A DNA stretch of 64,000 nt, taken from Kuschelorhynchus macadamiae (lineage: Eukaryota; Arthropoda; Insecta; Coleoptera; Curculionidae). The notes below the pieces were generated by a model. That model did not search any database. It worked only from the letters and a program-made list of their open reading frames with translations, and had not been told where the DNA came from. Position 1 is the stretch's first letter. The number at the start of each line of letters is the position of its first letter. The DNA lies in contig JAUTXW010003390.1 in NCBI GenBank assembly GCA_030620095.1, forward strand, positions 310,001 through 374,000. The letters run 5' to 3'. Of the stretch, positions 1 to 12,360 are shown one piece after another. Position numbers and translations under genes: made by a program.

Positions 1-100
1 CCGTCGGTTAGTCTGTTGGTCTGTCTATCTGTCCATCAGTTCGCGGCATAGTTTAAAAACTACGTTTTTCAATTACTGCTATTTTCATTGTTATTATTAA
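1..100 (-). repeat. Fragment of repeat family A (GCCGCCATTTTG family)
   Basis: Read on the minus strand, the first 60 bases give a 'tagttttt aaactatgccgcgaac' phrase followed by a run of GACA/GACC-type tetranucleotides. The same order occurs at about 31790-31830 and 62250-62300, where the repeat is much longer. The window edge cuts the copy, so its full length is unknown. Confidence 0.6.
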
Positions 101-154
101 GAATTATTTTATTTTATTACAAATTTCCCAGTTTATTAAAACTGAAAAAGTTAA

Positions 155-215
155 CTTGTCTTCGCTGGAATTTGAACCCAGGATCTCTCACCACGAGCTA
201 AATTTGTTTCAAATG
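155..215 (-). repeat. Possible tRNA-derived SINE remnant (T-arm / B-box)
   Basis: On the minus strand there is a CTGGG-TTCAAAT-TCCAG hairpin, which is a 5-bp T-stem with a 7-nt loop and a good Pol III B-box (GGTTCAAATTCC). The D-arm, anticodon arm and acceptor stem cannot be assembled around it, so it is not a tRNA gene. A SINE remnant is the simplest reading, at low confidence. Confidence 0.3.
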
Positions 216-949
216 CCGACAAAATAATAAATTTGAGAAATTTATAATAATAAAATGCACACAGCCAAAAACAACAACAGTTTAAAAATTTTGTTTTATT
301 TTTCAATAGATTTGTGTAGGAATGAAAAAAGTCAGCAAATTAGATTTCCGTCAATTTTTGTTCAGATATACAATGTACAAAACTTCCAATCTGTCCAGAT
401 GAAGCTGCACACCCCAGAAATTACGAACTAATCAGAATTTAAAAGCAGCAAAAAGAAATTGAGGCAATTGCTACTTTCCGAGTTAACCAGGCAAACTGAC
501 GGGCTCATTAGGTGTCTTAAACACCAAAATTTGACGATTGAAAAATGCCAAAATGTCCGTTTTGAGAAATGTTTTGGTGGGCATTATATTATCTGAATAA
601 TCTCGAGTAAGCTGCTTTTGAGCTAGAGCGCATAGTTCAGATTTAAAGAGTTGCTTTTGGAGATAATTTCATTTTTATGTCACTAAATACAAGCAGAGTT
701 GCCACAGGCTTTTTGGAAACTTGATATGTACTCTATTTCACATTTTTAACTTACGCCTAAGAGAAAGACAAATAATGGGTGATATATGTAATGCAGGTTT
801 AACATTACAATAATTATTTTATAAAACTATTATTATTATAAATAATTAATATGCACACCACAGTTTCATTACTTTGGGTAAAATATAATTTGAATCCAAA
901 GTAATAATCAAGCAACCCCTCGTATGTTATAGGGGATTAAAGTTCGGAC
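216..949. other. AT-rich DNA, nothing recognised
   Basis: No coding exon, RNA gene or clear repeat boundary was seen. The 'aacccctcg...ataggggatt' hairpin at about 914-940 leads into the GC-rich island. Confidence 0.4.
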
Positions 950-1175
950 CCTAACCCCCCTGCACGCCCCTGCATGTGCAGAAGAAGCCGCGCCACCGCG
1001 CCGGGGATGGCTGCAGGGCGGCAAGCAGGCGATGCGGGGTGGGGGTGCGGGGGCCAGCCACCCCGTCGGGTCGCGGGCAACGGGTGCCGCAGTATTGGGT
1101 GGGTCAGACAACGCAACGATCCTGTACAGGGCCACACGGCCCTGCATACAACCCCAAACGCACCCTCTACGCATA
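950..1175. other. Isolated GC- and CpG-rich island
   Basis: About 225 bases are strongly GC-rich, with roughly 20 CpG dinucleotides, inside otherwise AT-rich sequence, and both edges are abrupt. It contains a perfect 7-bp hairpin, CAGGGCC-ACAC-GGCCCTG, at 1127-1144. Open frames run through it on both strands, but this is expected in GC-rich DNA because stop codons are AT-rich. No conserved protein motif was recognised. It could be a GC-rich transposon fragment, an unmethylated promoter island or foreign DNA. The sequence alone does not decide. Confidence 0.6.
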
Positions 1176-3479
1176 TAATTTAATTGATTTTTCCCAATTA
1201 ATGTCCGTAAAGATTTCTTAGTGCATAAGTGTTAGGTGTTAATCAAGTGCAGGGATATTCTTCCTACTAAAAATCCTAGTATGCGTTTGACAGGGTGAGT
1301 AATTTACCAATACCACGTCAACTCTGGAGCATGATCTCAAAGGGAAATGCAAAAGCCAACCATAGTCCGGGGCCATAGGAATTGTTTTCATCCTGTTTGA
1401 ATGTCACGGTGAATCGTCTATGCACGTAGGTACAGAAAAACTATCTATTTGTTTGGCACAAAAAGATGACATGTCATGTCGAAATCATTTTAGGTTGCTA
1501 ATTTTATTTAAATTACAATAAACTCTTTTGTAACCGAGCTTTTCATTATTTATTCTAGTACGCCACCACGGAAATATGCCTAAGTATATTACAGTTTGTC
1601 ATTAATTTTGACAGATATCAAAACAAGTGCCCAGTCACAGCATGTGAAATGAGTGAGCGCTTTGTTATTCTGCAATATAGTTAATGCTTTTATATTGTAA
1701 AATCACTTTGTAGAATTAAAGTTGACCATTGTTTAATAAAACAAAATGTAATGATCACTTTTTAAGTATAGCCAGTGTTGCAAAATATTACCCGGTTGAC
1801 TATTTGTAAATGTATTGCAAAATAATCAACTATTCCTATTTATTCTATAAATACAGAGTGTTTCCTAGATAAGTATTTGAAACTTACATTTAGAGCCAAA
1901 AAAAACTTTATATAAACGTAGTTCCGCAAATAATTCGTTCTGCAGATATGTAGTGTTAAAAAAATATTTTTTGGGCATTTGTTTGTTCGTTCGTCTCTTT
2001 ATTCCAGTTGCATATGTACAAGGTTTGAAATCTTAAAGAAAAAAATTATTCGTGACTCATTTTTTTTAATTGGATTTTTCCCTTAACTATCAAATTTTAG
2101 TTTCACCTTTTTTTGAAACACAACACATCATTTTTTGTAAAAAGTACCGGTACGGTTAAATGTTTTAGTATCCTAGGAACACTATATTTTGTATAGGTGA
2201 TATTGGTTAATTAATGATCATGCATTGTCGGATCAAGATATTGACAACCTTGTAAAGTTGGCTGGTTTTGCAGAAAATGAAAACATTTCATTTCATATAA
2301 CTATATTTATTCCCCGCGATTACCCCTGCCAACATTATTATGGTCCCATATTGTTTTGCTTGATTTTCAGGATATGGCAAGTCAATATCGTAATCGTATA
2401 AAATATAATCAATAACACAGATTAGTGGGTACTGATATATTTTATCGTTCTGATACTTTTTAGGAAAAATGTGTTGCCATATCATAAAAATAAGTGAATT
2501 TGCTATTATTATGCCACAATCATATTGGCATAGATAATAATTAAAAAAAGAATTGAAATTTCATTAAAATGAGTTATGAACCCATGATAATTAAGTTAAA
2601 ATCAAAGAATAGAGTTCCTGCCAAATAGGGAATGTTGAATGTTGTTACAATTCGAACTTATTTTTCTGCAATTCTGTCATTACACTTGTTGCATATCATT
2701 GAACTCGTCTTCGATAGTTCTGTTCACATGTGGTAATATACAGAGTGTTCTACTAAAAAGGGATGGGTGCAATTTGGCAACACTGTGAAATATTTATTTA
2801 CAATAAAATCATAGGTACTAGTACTTATTTCTTAGCGGTCGCAAAACTTTTATAAATGTTAAGACAGCGTCTATATGAAAATCAGTTCTGAAGATAAAAG
2901 GCAATAAGTAGGAAAATGGTAAATCGGAGTTACTATGCAGGGTTATTCACAGTAAGTGGCCGTCTAGAAAATCGACCTATTTATTTTTCTCATTATATTT
3001 TATGATTTATAAATATTGAAGTATAAAGTGATTTCTAGATATTGAAGTATAAAAATCAGCAAAAAGCTACAAGAACTAGGTGTGACTTAAGGCAAAACCT
3101 ATTGCATATTCCTGTCCTATTATTTAAGACCTGTACCAACACATCAACTTTTGACTTATCCGAAGCAAAACTTAGAATAAATTCAGTATCTTAGTGCATC
3201 AGAAAGTGCAATCATAAGAAAAATCTTTAAAAAATCGGCAAATTTAGACCTTCTCTCGTACAGAACCCCACTACGTACAGATGACAAAGTGTATACATGC
3301 ATAAAATTATTTGGTAATACATTTATACAAATCCTATAAACCATAATTTATTTTAATGGTGTTTTAAGTTACTACCAATCAACCATATGGTTTATAAAAT
3401 GTGTTATTTCTGTGTAGTGAGAATGTTATGTACGAGGGAAGTTATGATAAAGGCGAAATTACCGATTTTTAAAATTTGT
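1176..3479. other. AT-rich intergenic DNA with weak repeat phrases
   Basis: The 'acagagtgtt' phrase near 1853 and 2740 recurs elsewhere in the window as acagggtgt or acaccctgta, and probably marks ends of short degenerate elements. At 2205-2290 a short coding-like stretch (ALSDQDIDNLVKLAGFAENE) resembles an acidic helical protein segment, but it is too short to assign. No gene is called. Confidence 0.35.
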
Positions 3480-3809
3480 TTATATTATTTTGGCGGTCTT
3501 TTCTCGCAGTGTATCTGTTGTTATGGGCTGAATTAAGATGAAAATATTTAATTGCAGATTGAGGAATTTTCGAACTATACACCAAGTGTTATAGATGACC
3601 GATTTCTGCATTTCATATATAATATGAGTGGAGAGGCCGAGAATATCTATATTGTTTGATAAACCTTTAGGGACTATCACTATACAGACAATAACGGCAC
3701 TTGCTTGTCTCCACATCTGCCGAATTTCAAGCGCAAGGTCAGCATATTTTCCTAATTTATTTTGTGTTGTTTCTTGGATGTTATTGGGAGTTTGAAACGG
3801 CGATATCAT
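3480..3809 (-). pseudogene. Non-LTR retrotransposon (LINE) C-terminal fragment
   Basis: The open frame encodes 109 residues. Phrases such as KYADLALEIRQMWRQ, VIVPKGL, MQKSVIYNTW and CIVRKFL match the pattern seen C-terminal to the reverse transcriptase of many animal LINE ORF2 proteins (K-Y-x-D-L-x-x-E-I-x-x-M-W, then I-V-x-x-x-G-x, then Q-K-x-x-x-x-x-T-x-x-I-V-R-x-F-L). No RT catalytic motif lies in the same frame upstream, so this is a truncated, decayed relic. Family recognition is from memory of the pattern and the clade was not determined. Confidence 0.6.
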
Positions 3810-5435
3810 TCAGAAGAGTTTTCTTCTGATTCTTGTTATTAATATTATTATTATTTTTTAAGCTCTGTTCTACAGGTAGGTTTAACCGGTTAGACTCTAC
3901 CAGAAAAAATAAGTCTGTTCCTACAAATTACCTAACAATGTTGTTCGCATCAAGAATCACAAACTCCTGTATCAGTTGGTAAGTATTTTCTGATATTCCG
4001 ATTTTAGTCAATTATTGTTTTAACTTTTTGGATGTGATATCTATCGAGGATCAAATCAGAAGATCAAAATTTCATCTCCCATATATTGTTAGTGTTGGGA
4101 ACTGACAGATCGACGAGATATAGTATATTACATACCTAAGTGGAAAGTGTTTGATTATTAACGAGAGAAAAGGATGGTTTACCGAGGAGTATAGCGCTGA
4201 GGTGAACCATTTTTGGTGACAAAATGGAACCTTTTCATAGAGGGTTGTATACTATTTTATGTACAACCATACCTTTTAAATGCAAATGACGTTTTTTTGT
4301 GACAAATATAACTATGTGATAAATTAACAAAGTAGGACTCCTGTATAACCACAAGCTTCGCCACCATCAACAAATAAAAAGTCAAGTTGACATTTTGACA
4401 ATGGTAACTATGGTACTAAACATGCCAAGCATACAAATTTAAATTAGTTGCATTTTTGATAGATTTTCATCAAAGTGATCGCTTTCCACCCAGGTAAATG
4501 TTGCTTTTCATTCGGATAAATGCCAAAGTCACAAATCTGTTTCTTTCAAACTTTTAAAATGTCAAAAATGTCAACATTACATACGTGGTTCTTAATAAAA
4601 TAGTTTTTGATTTTTTACAAATTACTGTAATATCCGGCTTATTGTGGGTGGTTGTTATATCAGTTATAATTATTTTGTATCAATATATTTTTACTTCATC
4701 ATTTGAACTACTACGGGTGGCCGATATTCATAGAGTGCATATTGTTATCAGACCTAACATTAATTTTTCCACAAGAGCCAGGTAGATAATTGTAGCAACT
4801 TTATGATGTCTTTCTAGGTATTTGCTGTTAGCTAGTTTCGATCATCTGGACATTTGTCCACAATGTTGCGGTTTCGTTCAATGTATTTTTTATAATTTCT
4901 TATTTTAATTACAACATCTTGGATACTTACGATGAAACCCTCAATATCTGAATATAGGGCCCTATTGTTTAACCAATTTAGCTGCATGTAACCTGACGGT
5001 TTTTAATTGAAAGTATTATCTGAGACTGCGTATCTGCTGGATAAAAGCCTACCTGACATCGGTTTTTCATCTGCTTCTAAGGTCTCTAGGCAGCGTGACA
5101 CTTTCAGTGGAAGACCTCGGATAATTCTGTACCTGGTAAGGTGAGTTCTGACTGTCTTGATGATATTGTCCGTTTTATTATTCCAAAGATCCCGTCCATT
5201 TTATTACTCCGAAGGAATACACCAAAACCGATATAACGTAGCTATTCATTGCTATTACAATGTTTTTAGAGTTAAGCTAAGGTTTCAAAATGGACTTAAG
5301 TCTGGTTTCAAAGTTTTTCATTTTTATTTTTTATAACTTTAGTTACGTCGTTTATAAAAAATAAATTATGTCATTTATTATTTTTCTCCTTAAAAAGGTT
5401 TTATTCTAGGAAATTAAATTTTACCGTATATTTAA
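3810..5435. other. AT-rich intergenic DNA, nothing recognised
   Basis: No exon-like frame, RNA gene or repeat boundary could be supported. The short open frame at 4585-4785 is hydrophobic and AT-driven. Confidence 0.35.
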
Positions 5436-5439
5436 ACAA

Positions 5440-5790
5440 TTTATCAGGCCGCCATTTTGTTTTGCATTATAGGATCAACACTATAATATTACCAGTTTAT
5501 CCTTATATCACGCTTGCTTTTTTTTTTAATTTTGTGAAACCGGCATTTTGTTCCCCCATATTATAGATTTTTTCCAAAATATTACCATCCCATCCCCATA
5601 TGACCCTCGATTTTGGACCAAAATGGAATGTAATGGAAGTAAATTGGATAAGTAGTTTTTAAGCTATTCTTCATACAAAAATACTGTTAGAAATGGAAGA
5701 ACTTATTTTTCGGGGTGTAGAGACCCTAAAACGCATCTGCAAAATCCTTGGAGGGATGTAAAAACTAAGGATTGTAAAATCCATTTTGCC
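5440..5790 (+). repeat. Repeat family A copy
   Basis: It carries the family phrases gccgccattttgttttgcat, 'aatattaccagtttatcc', 'ccccatatgaccct', 'ggataagtagtttttaagctat' and 'accctaaaacg', in the same order as the copies at 30.8-32.0 kb and 61-62.4 kb. It is shorter and diverged. No protein is encoded. Confidence 0.65.
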
Positions 5791-6158
5791 TTAAATGATG
5801 TAGCTTTTAGAGTCTCTGAAAATCTAAAACTGTCAAATTTCTAACTAAGGTATAGAATATGCTTCACAAAATATGTTTAAAATTTTGAGAAGAATCCAAA
5901 ATTCGATAAAGATCTGTATACCGTTATATTTGTCTTAACGAGAACTCATTTAATTTTGAATAATACGTACAGTCTTCTATTTAATATAAGAAAGTTGATA
6001 AATGTTTACGAAAAGCCAACTACCCTGAAACATCCTGAATTAAACTTTTTTTCACTATCTTTTGCAGGTTCTGATTTCAGGTAGAGTCTCATAATAAACC
6101 ACACGGCACAGGTTCTTTCCTTATACATTGCCACTCCACTATTGATTCAATTTGAAAA

Positions 6159-7011
<853 letters not shown>

Positions 7012-7065
<54 letters not shown>
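7012..7065. repeat. (TA)n microsatellite
   Basis: About 27 uninterrupted TA units. Confidence 0.95.
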
Positions 7066-7069
<4 letters not shown>

Positions 7070-7382
7070 TTGATAAATGAAATATAAAGGTCAATAATAT
7101 TAACATTATAAACAAGGAAGGTAATAAAAGAAAAACTGAAAGAGCTTCAAATTGAGAAATAGAAAAGTGGTTTTAAAATGGAAGCAGAATTTGATTTCAG
7201 TAAATAAAAGAGTGATATTTTTTTATTTTATTGTTGGGATAAACTTTTAATTATTTAATAATATTTTATTATTCTACATTTTTGAGTTACTCGCTGCAGT
7301 TAAACCCAGCACTGGTCAAGTGTGAATAACTTTATTTAAAAAGAAACGAAAAATCTTAGATGTTTACAGGGCATATTTTTTT

Positions 7383-7624
7383 TAGGCCAGTTAGGCCCGA
7401 ATCTAGAGCCCCATAGTAAAACGGGCCCCACGCAGAGATGACTGGGGCCTGGCGATAATGTATAATGCAACCATGGATAACCTTTTTTTAGTCATCCGTT
7501 ATTTTTTGGCCCTGTTTTCTGTTTTTGATAATTATTTTCCCATTTTCTCATATTAAAATGAGTATATTTTAGCTTAAAAATACTTCCTAAAGGGGCCCTG
7601 GATTGGGTAGGATCCTAAGGCCTA
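7383..7624. mobile_element. Probable MITE with imperfect ~30-bp terminal inverted repeats
   Basis: The left end starts TAGGCC, then ...AATCtAG-GCCCC. The right end, reverse-complemented, starts TAGGCC, then ...CAATCCAGGGCCCC. Both ends are unusually GC-rich, and the 240-bp interior is AT-rich and noncoding. The ends agree with several mismatches and gaps. No target duplication was established. Confidence 0.5.
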
Positions 7625-7898
7625 CCAAACAAAAACAGACTCTGGATGTTTGTAAAATACGGCGGCTTTTGGATTAGTTCGTATTTTCCGACCTTCTCGT
7701 CCTGCTTCTGGACATGATGGTGATTGTTCTAAACAGAAATATCAGGCCTTTTTAATTTTTTTGGTCCAGAAATATGATATCTGTCCTGTTATATACTGGG
7801 CTTTAGCCCCGTATTTACCATATCTATAATATTGTTCATGATTTTACATGGTTACATCGGAAATGATTCTACGCTGATCCAGGAAAATTATATTAAAT

Positions 7899-8170
7899 TC
7901 ACAGGTCGACTGGTATATTTGACTCACGAGACAACAACAACTTCAGAAAGTTTTTCTGGACTGTTTCAATCCTTTTAATGTTAATGCAATAATTAAGATT
8001 CCACACGCAAGAGGCAAATACGTCTGAATAGTATACGTTTAAAATACTTTTCGAATTTCGAAAATCTCTACACGTCCTACTAATGAAACCCAACAATCGA
8101 ATGGCTTCGTTGACAAGTTTTTCCTTAATGTAAGCAAAATGACAATTGACTATCCAGGATCACATCTAAC
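7899..8170 (-). pseudogene. LINE reverse transcriptase remnant (region after the catalytic core)
   Basis: The 7899-8096 frame reads LGFISRTCRDFRNSKSIL, then ASCVWNL, RIETVQKNFLKLLL. This is the Jockey/CR1-type pattern LGFI-R-x-x-x-x-F, ...W-x-P..., IE-x-VQ-x-x-FL found just after the RT core. Upstream on the same strand, out of frame, DVILDSQLSFCLH continues the pattern (DLGV-x-x-D-x-x-L-x-F). Frameshifts and stops show that it is dead. It may belong to the same family as the remnant at 57300-57560. Confidence 0.7.
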
Positions 8171-8522
8171 AAAAAACTTTAATTTTGTTTTTTTTTTTAG
8201 CTTAATAACTTATATAACAATTAAAAACAACGCAATGTCATAATCTCATATAGTATGGTTGTGATAAAGTCTCCACGAAGTAAAATAATTTTAGTGGCTT
8301 CTGTTTAACAATTATCCAACTTGAAATATAAACGAAAACTAAAAAAAATGTTACTTAACAATGCTCATTTTATGAAAAATCAGTGAAACAATTTTCTTTC
8401 AGCGTGATATTATTCCTTCAAGTGTCTAGATAATACCGTAATTTTTTAAAGTTTTTAAATTAATATTTAATAGTTTTACTTGTTACGGCCAGTTTTGGGG
8501 CTTCATAACGGCGATAAAAATA

Positions 8523-9000
8523 TCAAAATTCAAAAATTCCACAGCTATATTCAACACATTTTCCTTCTGCCTTCCCCAGGTATCCGAAGGAATTTCTGAT
8601 TTCTTCCTGGGATATTGAAAGGATAGCCTGGGTAATTCTGCCTTTTAGAAAATCAATATTATTTGGTGTTGGAGAAAGATAAACATTTTGTTTTAATCGG
8701 CCCCATAGAAACATGTCGGTCACAATTAAGTCAGGGCTCTTTGGGGGCCAGAAAATTGGGCCGTCTTCTAAATCTATCTTGTACCAAATTTGCGGTTAAG
8801 CTATTCTGTTACTTCACGAGCGCAATGTGCTGGACAACCATCGTGTTGAAAATACATTTTTTGGCGAAAATGTAATGGCAAATTTTCAAGTTCACTTCCA
8901 AAAAATGTATCCAGCATTTCTAAATACGATATTATATTGCTGGTGTTGTTGTAGAAATATGGACAGATATCGCGTTCACTTTTGTATAATATTCTCTTTG
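8523..9000 (-). pseudogene. Mariner/IS630-type (DDE_3) transposase C-terminal half, decayed
   Basis: Reading leftwards, fragments appear in the order ISYLEMLDTFFGSELENLP, MYFQHDGCPAHCAREVTE, a stop, WPPKSPDL, VTDMFLWGRLK, and finally the C-terminal ITQAILSISQEEIRNSFGYL ending CGIFEF. This is the order seen in insect mariner-like transposases: QHDGxPAH with the second catalytic Asp, then WPPRSPDL-x-x-x-DFFLWG with the third acidic residue, then the CI-x-x-G-x-x-FE tail. The aligned position in DLIVTDMFLWG keeps D. In-frame stops after VTE and in the linker make it nonfunctional. Upstream sequence to about 9680 may hold the eroded N-terminus. Confidence 0.75.
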
Positions 9001-9707
9001 CGTCATTACGTGCTGGAATGCTGCAGTTGAGTTAGTAAAAAATGTGCATTTAAGAAAAAACATAATAATCTTATAAAAATCAATATTTTCACTTAAAGTT
9101 TTGTTTCCTACCCCACAAACAAAAATCTAGTATTTTCGCTTCATCTCCCTCTTCCAACGGTTTGAACGGAAATATTTTATTTTCTTTTAAAATTTTCTGA
9201 ATATGACTTTTTTCACAACTGCTAACTGTTTAGCAGTAAGCAACGTCACTGGACTTTCTCGAACAGATTAAAAAACTAAAACTGTGGCTGCATCATTATG
9301 ATCATATTTCTTCTTTTTCTTTTTAAGGGTCAAAACAGAACCAGTTCTTTGGAATTTTTTTATTATGTTGCAGATTGCCATCCGAGTACTTGATTAAAGG
9401 TGTGCTTGACTTGACTGTGACTTTAAAAGATAATGTGATAATACTGATACTCTTAATTTTAAATCTTGTAAAGAAATTTTGTATTTCTGCTTGGGGTTTA
9501 TTTCAAAACATACACTCAGTTCTAAAAAAAGTGACACACTTGATTTTTGACCCAATTTCAATGTCTTATATTTTCTAAGCCAATGGATCGATTTTGAACA
9601 ATTTTTTTTTCTTAAATAGGTAATACCTTTGTCTTTCAGCAAAAATGAAACAAATAAAAAAATTCTCAAAGATTCTTGGATATAATGTAAAAACTAGAAC
9701 TATGCTT
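9001..9707. other. Flank of the mariner relic, probably eroded N-terminal half
   Basis: No clear motif survives. The minus-strand open frame 9394-9669 was not recognised. Confidence 0.3.
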
Positions 9708-9937
9708 TGACTTGCCCTGTGTATTAGTTGAGAATTCGTATAGAGACTGTTTACGCCCTATATAAAAGACCTTTTTTTGTGAGCGTTTTGTTTTTTTATT
9801 CACCGACTTATCTCTAAAATTGACCGAATTACAGCTTTTTTGCTATAACCTTACCAAGCTGCATAGTTGTTAATGGAAAAACTTAGACAATGTTTTTTTT
9901 GACTTAAAATAACAATAACTCCACAAGAATTTGAAAA

Positions 9938-10160
9938 ATGTGCTTAGTACCGAATATTGGCTTCTCTATAGCAACTCTGAGAGCTTCTCATCTTGTAGCC
10001 TACTCTAAATTAAGTTTCTTATTCTTTCCATTGGTATACCGTCCCATTCTTTATGATTCTTTTGATGTTGTATCTACCAATTCTGCTAGGCTCTCCAGAG
10101 ACCGTTCGCGAGAACGACCCCTTCTTAATTTATTCCACAAATGTTTTACTGCATAAGTAT
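9938..10160 (-). pseudogene. Tc1-like transposase C-terminal fragment
   Basis: The minus-strand translation from 10160 reads VKHLWNKLRRGRSRERSLES, then LAELVDTTSKE, a stop, and GRYTN. It resembles the Tc1 tail pattern NLWD-x-L-x-RR-x-R-x-R-x-x-x-x-x-LQEL-x-x-x-x-x-x-EW-x-x-IP. Several stops interrupt it. It opposes the N-terminal piece at 10352-10465. Confidence 0.55.
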
Positions 10161-10351
10161 TTTTAATGGAACTGGAAATTATGTACTAAAAATTTTGGCT
10201 AGCGGATGGACTATGTCGGATCATAATCGACTTTAAAAAAAATTGCCATCGCCATGGGAATTAATTTGTTATAATCCGCCATATTCGTCAGGCATGTATT
10301 TCACTAACTTCATGATTGTCATTTTGTATACGAACAAAAAAAAGGTTTTAG

Positions 10352-10465
10352 TGATAAAATGCTCCAAATTACACCCGAACAAACGGCATGATTAGTTGTT
10401 TTAGTGAATGATGGGCATAGTAAACGCTACGCCGCTCGTGCTGTGGGGGTTCATCAAGCAACAAA
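10352..10465 (+). pseudogene. Tc1-like transposase N-terminal HTH fragment
   Basis: The plus-strand translation reads MLQITPEQTA, a stop, LVVLVNDGHSKRYAARAVGV, then HQATNSY. This matches the Tc1/paired-type helix-turn-helix pattern (LT-x-EE-R...I-V-x-L-x-x-x-G-x-S-x-R-x-VAR-x-x-x-V-x-x-ST-x-x). An internal stop and an abrupt end make it a relic. Confidence 0.6.
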
Positions 10466-10841
10466 TTCATATCATTTTTTTTTATTGGAATGCAAAGTTA
10501 TAATAAAAAAGCTGTAATTCAGACATTTTCAAGACAAATTAGTGAACAGAATAACAAATTTGTATTAGAAGAAGGGTCTTTCATCTAGAGTGTAAGAATG
10601 TTCTATACAAATGCTCGAATAATACACAGGATGAGTAAGAAAAACAGGAAAAACAGCAATGTATAAGTTTTTTTCCTTAACATTCGCAGCTTGGCAAAGT
10701 TTCAGCAAAAAAGCTCCAATTCGGTCAATTTTAAAGATAATTCGATGAATAAAAAAACGAAATGCTCACAAAAAAAGGTTCTTTCATATAGGGTATAAAA
10801 AGTTTCTATACAAATCCTTAACTAATACACAGGGCAAGTCA

Positions 10842-11565
10842 AAAAATAGCAAAAAAATATGGTTCGAGCTTTTTCGTTATTATCCAAGAATGTACGAAAA
10901 AAAAAATCTTCAAAATCGGTAAACTGGTTTAAATTATGAAAGACATTGAATTTGGGCCAAAAATCAAGTACGTCACTTTTTTTGGAACTGAATGTATTTA
11001 ATATTTGTACTTTTGAGAGAGCATTATAAACCAGGTATGCTTTTTACTCAAAACCACATTTTTGTATTTTTATGCCCCGTGTAGAAAAAAATTAATTTTT
11101 GATAACGCGAACTTTATTTTTCAAGCAAAAACTTTTATCAAGAGTGACTTTTTTCGTATCTTTCAGTTCTTAGTCCATTAGACCTCTTGTAAAATCCATT
11201 CTTAGGCATCCTGTTTATTTTCCGATAAAAAATACGCAAGCATTATCTCTTCCTCAAGACTCTAATCTGGAGCTACTCCTATTTTTAATGGATATATCTA
11301 GTAGTCTTAAATCATTAAACTACTGCAGGCCTTTACAGATGGCACTTAATTATATTGTAATTTTTTTGTACACCTAGACAACTAAATGCCCGTATGTGCA
11401 GTAACAGATATTTGGAAACTCATATAATTAATACCAATAAAAAAGTATTGTGGTAGTTCAAAATAATCACACAACCTAAACCTAACATAAAAAAATAGTA
11501 TAACAGAAAAACAGAAAAATCCTTTCAGAAAGAGAAAAAAACTCCAGAAGTGTCAGCAATCAATA
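10842..11565. other. AT-rich DNA, nothing recognised
   Basis: No exon, RNA or repeat boundary is supported here. Confidence 0.35.
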
Positions 11566-12360
11566 CTAAAACAGGTTCATAAAACGATGTAAATTCCCCG
11601 CGATATACAATCTGCAGTTAAGGCTAAATCTTTTTATGTTACTGATAGATTTGATTTCACAAGGAAGAATGTTGTATAGTTTGAATGCAAGATGTGTGGG
11701 ATATCTCCTCTTCTTTTTGAAAATTATTTTTAAAATATAATTTTTCATTGTTCTTAGTTGCTTCAATGAGCTTTTGTATAAACCTCCTCATGCAACTAGT
11801 GCATATCTTAATAATGATTCTACAAGTGTTCTATATACAGTAATTAACAGTATATTATTTAATCTTTCTCTAAGTATATAAAATTTATGTATATAAGTTT
11901 TTTTAAATTGATAGTTAACCTTTGTACATGATTTTTCAATAACGGTACCTCATTTATTTCCTTATTACGAACTTTTATATCTTGGTATGCACGCCTACTT
12001 AGAACTGTGAGAGAAAATGATATACATTTAGTCTTTTCAATATTTAACGTAAGTTTGAAAGAGTCAAACCACTTTTTTTTATTTTTGCCATACCTGCAAT
12101 TGTTAAATCTTTAATTTTATCCTATAACTCGTCCCTGAAAACCACTACTGCATCATCGGCCTATGAAAATACTAGACCATTCTCAATTAACATATTTGTT
12201 AATGAATTAATATATGTTATGAAGAGTAAGGGACCTAGTACAGTGCCCTGTAAGATACCTATTTTTACATCCATAGGCTCGCTAAGAGTGTTTTCAATTT
12301 TTACTATCTGCTGTCTCCCTGACAGAAAGCTTTTAAAGACATCCAGCGCAACACCCCTGA
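11566..12360 (-). pseudogene. Jockey/CR1-type LINE reverse transcriptase, decayed
   Basis: Reading leftwards from 12360 in more than one frame, the order is DVFKSFLSGRQQIVKIENTL, then GILQGTVLGPLLFITYINSL (RT motif B, normally GVPQGSVLGPLLF), then ADDAVVVFRDEL preceded by a stop where YADD is expected (catalytic motif C). Next come FDSFKLTLNIEKTKCISFSL and finally PTHLAFKLYNILPCEIK with RFSLNCRLYI at the C-terminus. The domain order is correct for a LINE ORF2. The Tyr of YADD is replaced by a stop, and there are frameshifts between blocks. Confidence 0.8.

Larger units (their letters stand above)
9708..10841. mobile_element. Rearranged Tc1-like transposon bounded by ~190-bp inverted repeats
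   Basis: The left end begins TGACTTGCCCTGTGTATTAG (9708). The right end finishes with its exact complement (10822-10841). Similarity continues about 190 bp inwards on each side, with shared phrases such as 'gaccgaattacagctttttt', 'attcaccgactta' and 'gtgagcgtttt'. A third, more diverged copy of the right-type end sits internally at about 10490-10637. Between the repeats are Tc1-type transposase pieces on opposite strands, so the interior has been inverted or two elements have nested. Confidence 0.7.

Noticed and set aside
908..1221. Several open frames on both strands over the GC-rich island
   Set aside because: GC-rich DNA has few stop codons; no conserved motif and overlapping frames on both strands.
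2205..2290. Short acidic coding-like stretch as a transposase N-terminus
   Set aside because: Only about 25 residues, with no second motif in any frame nearby.
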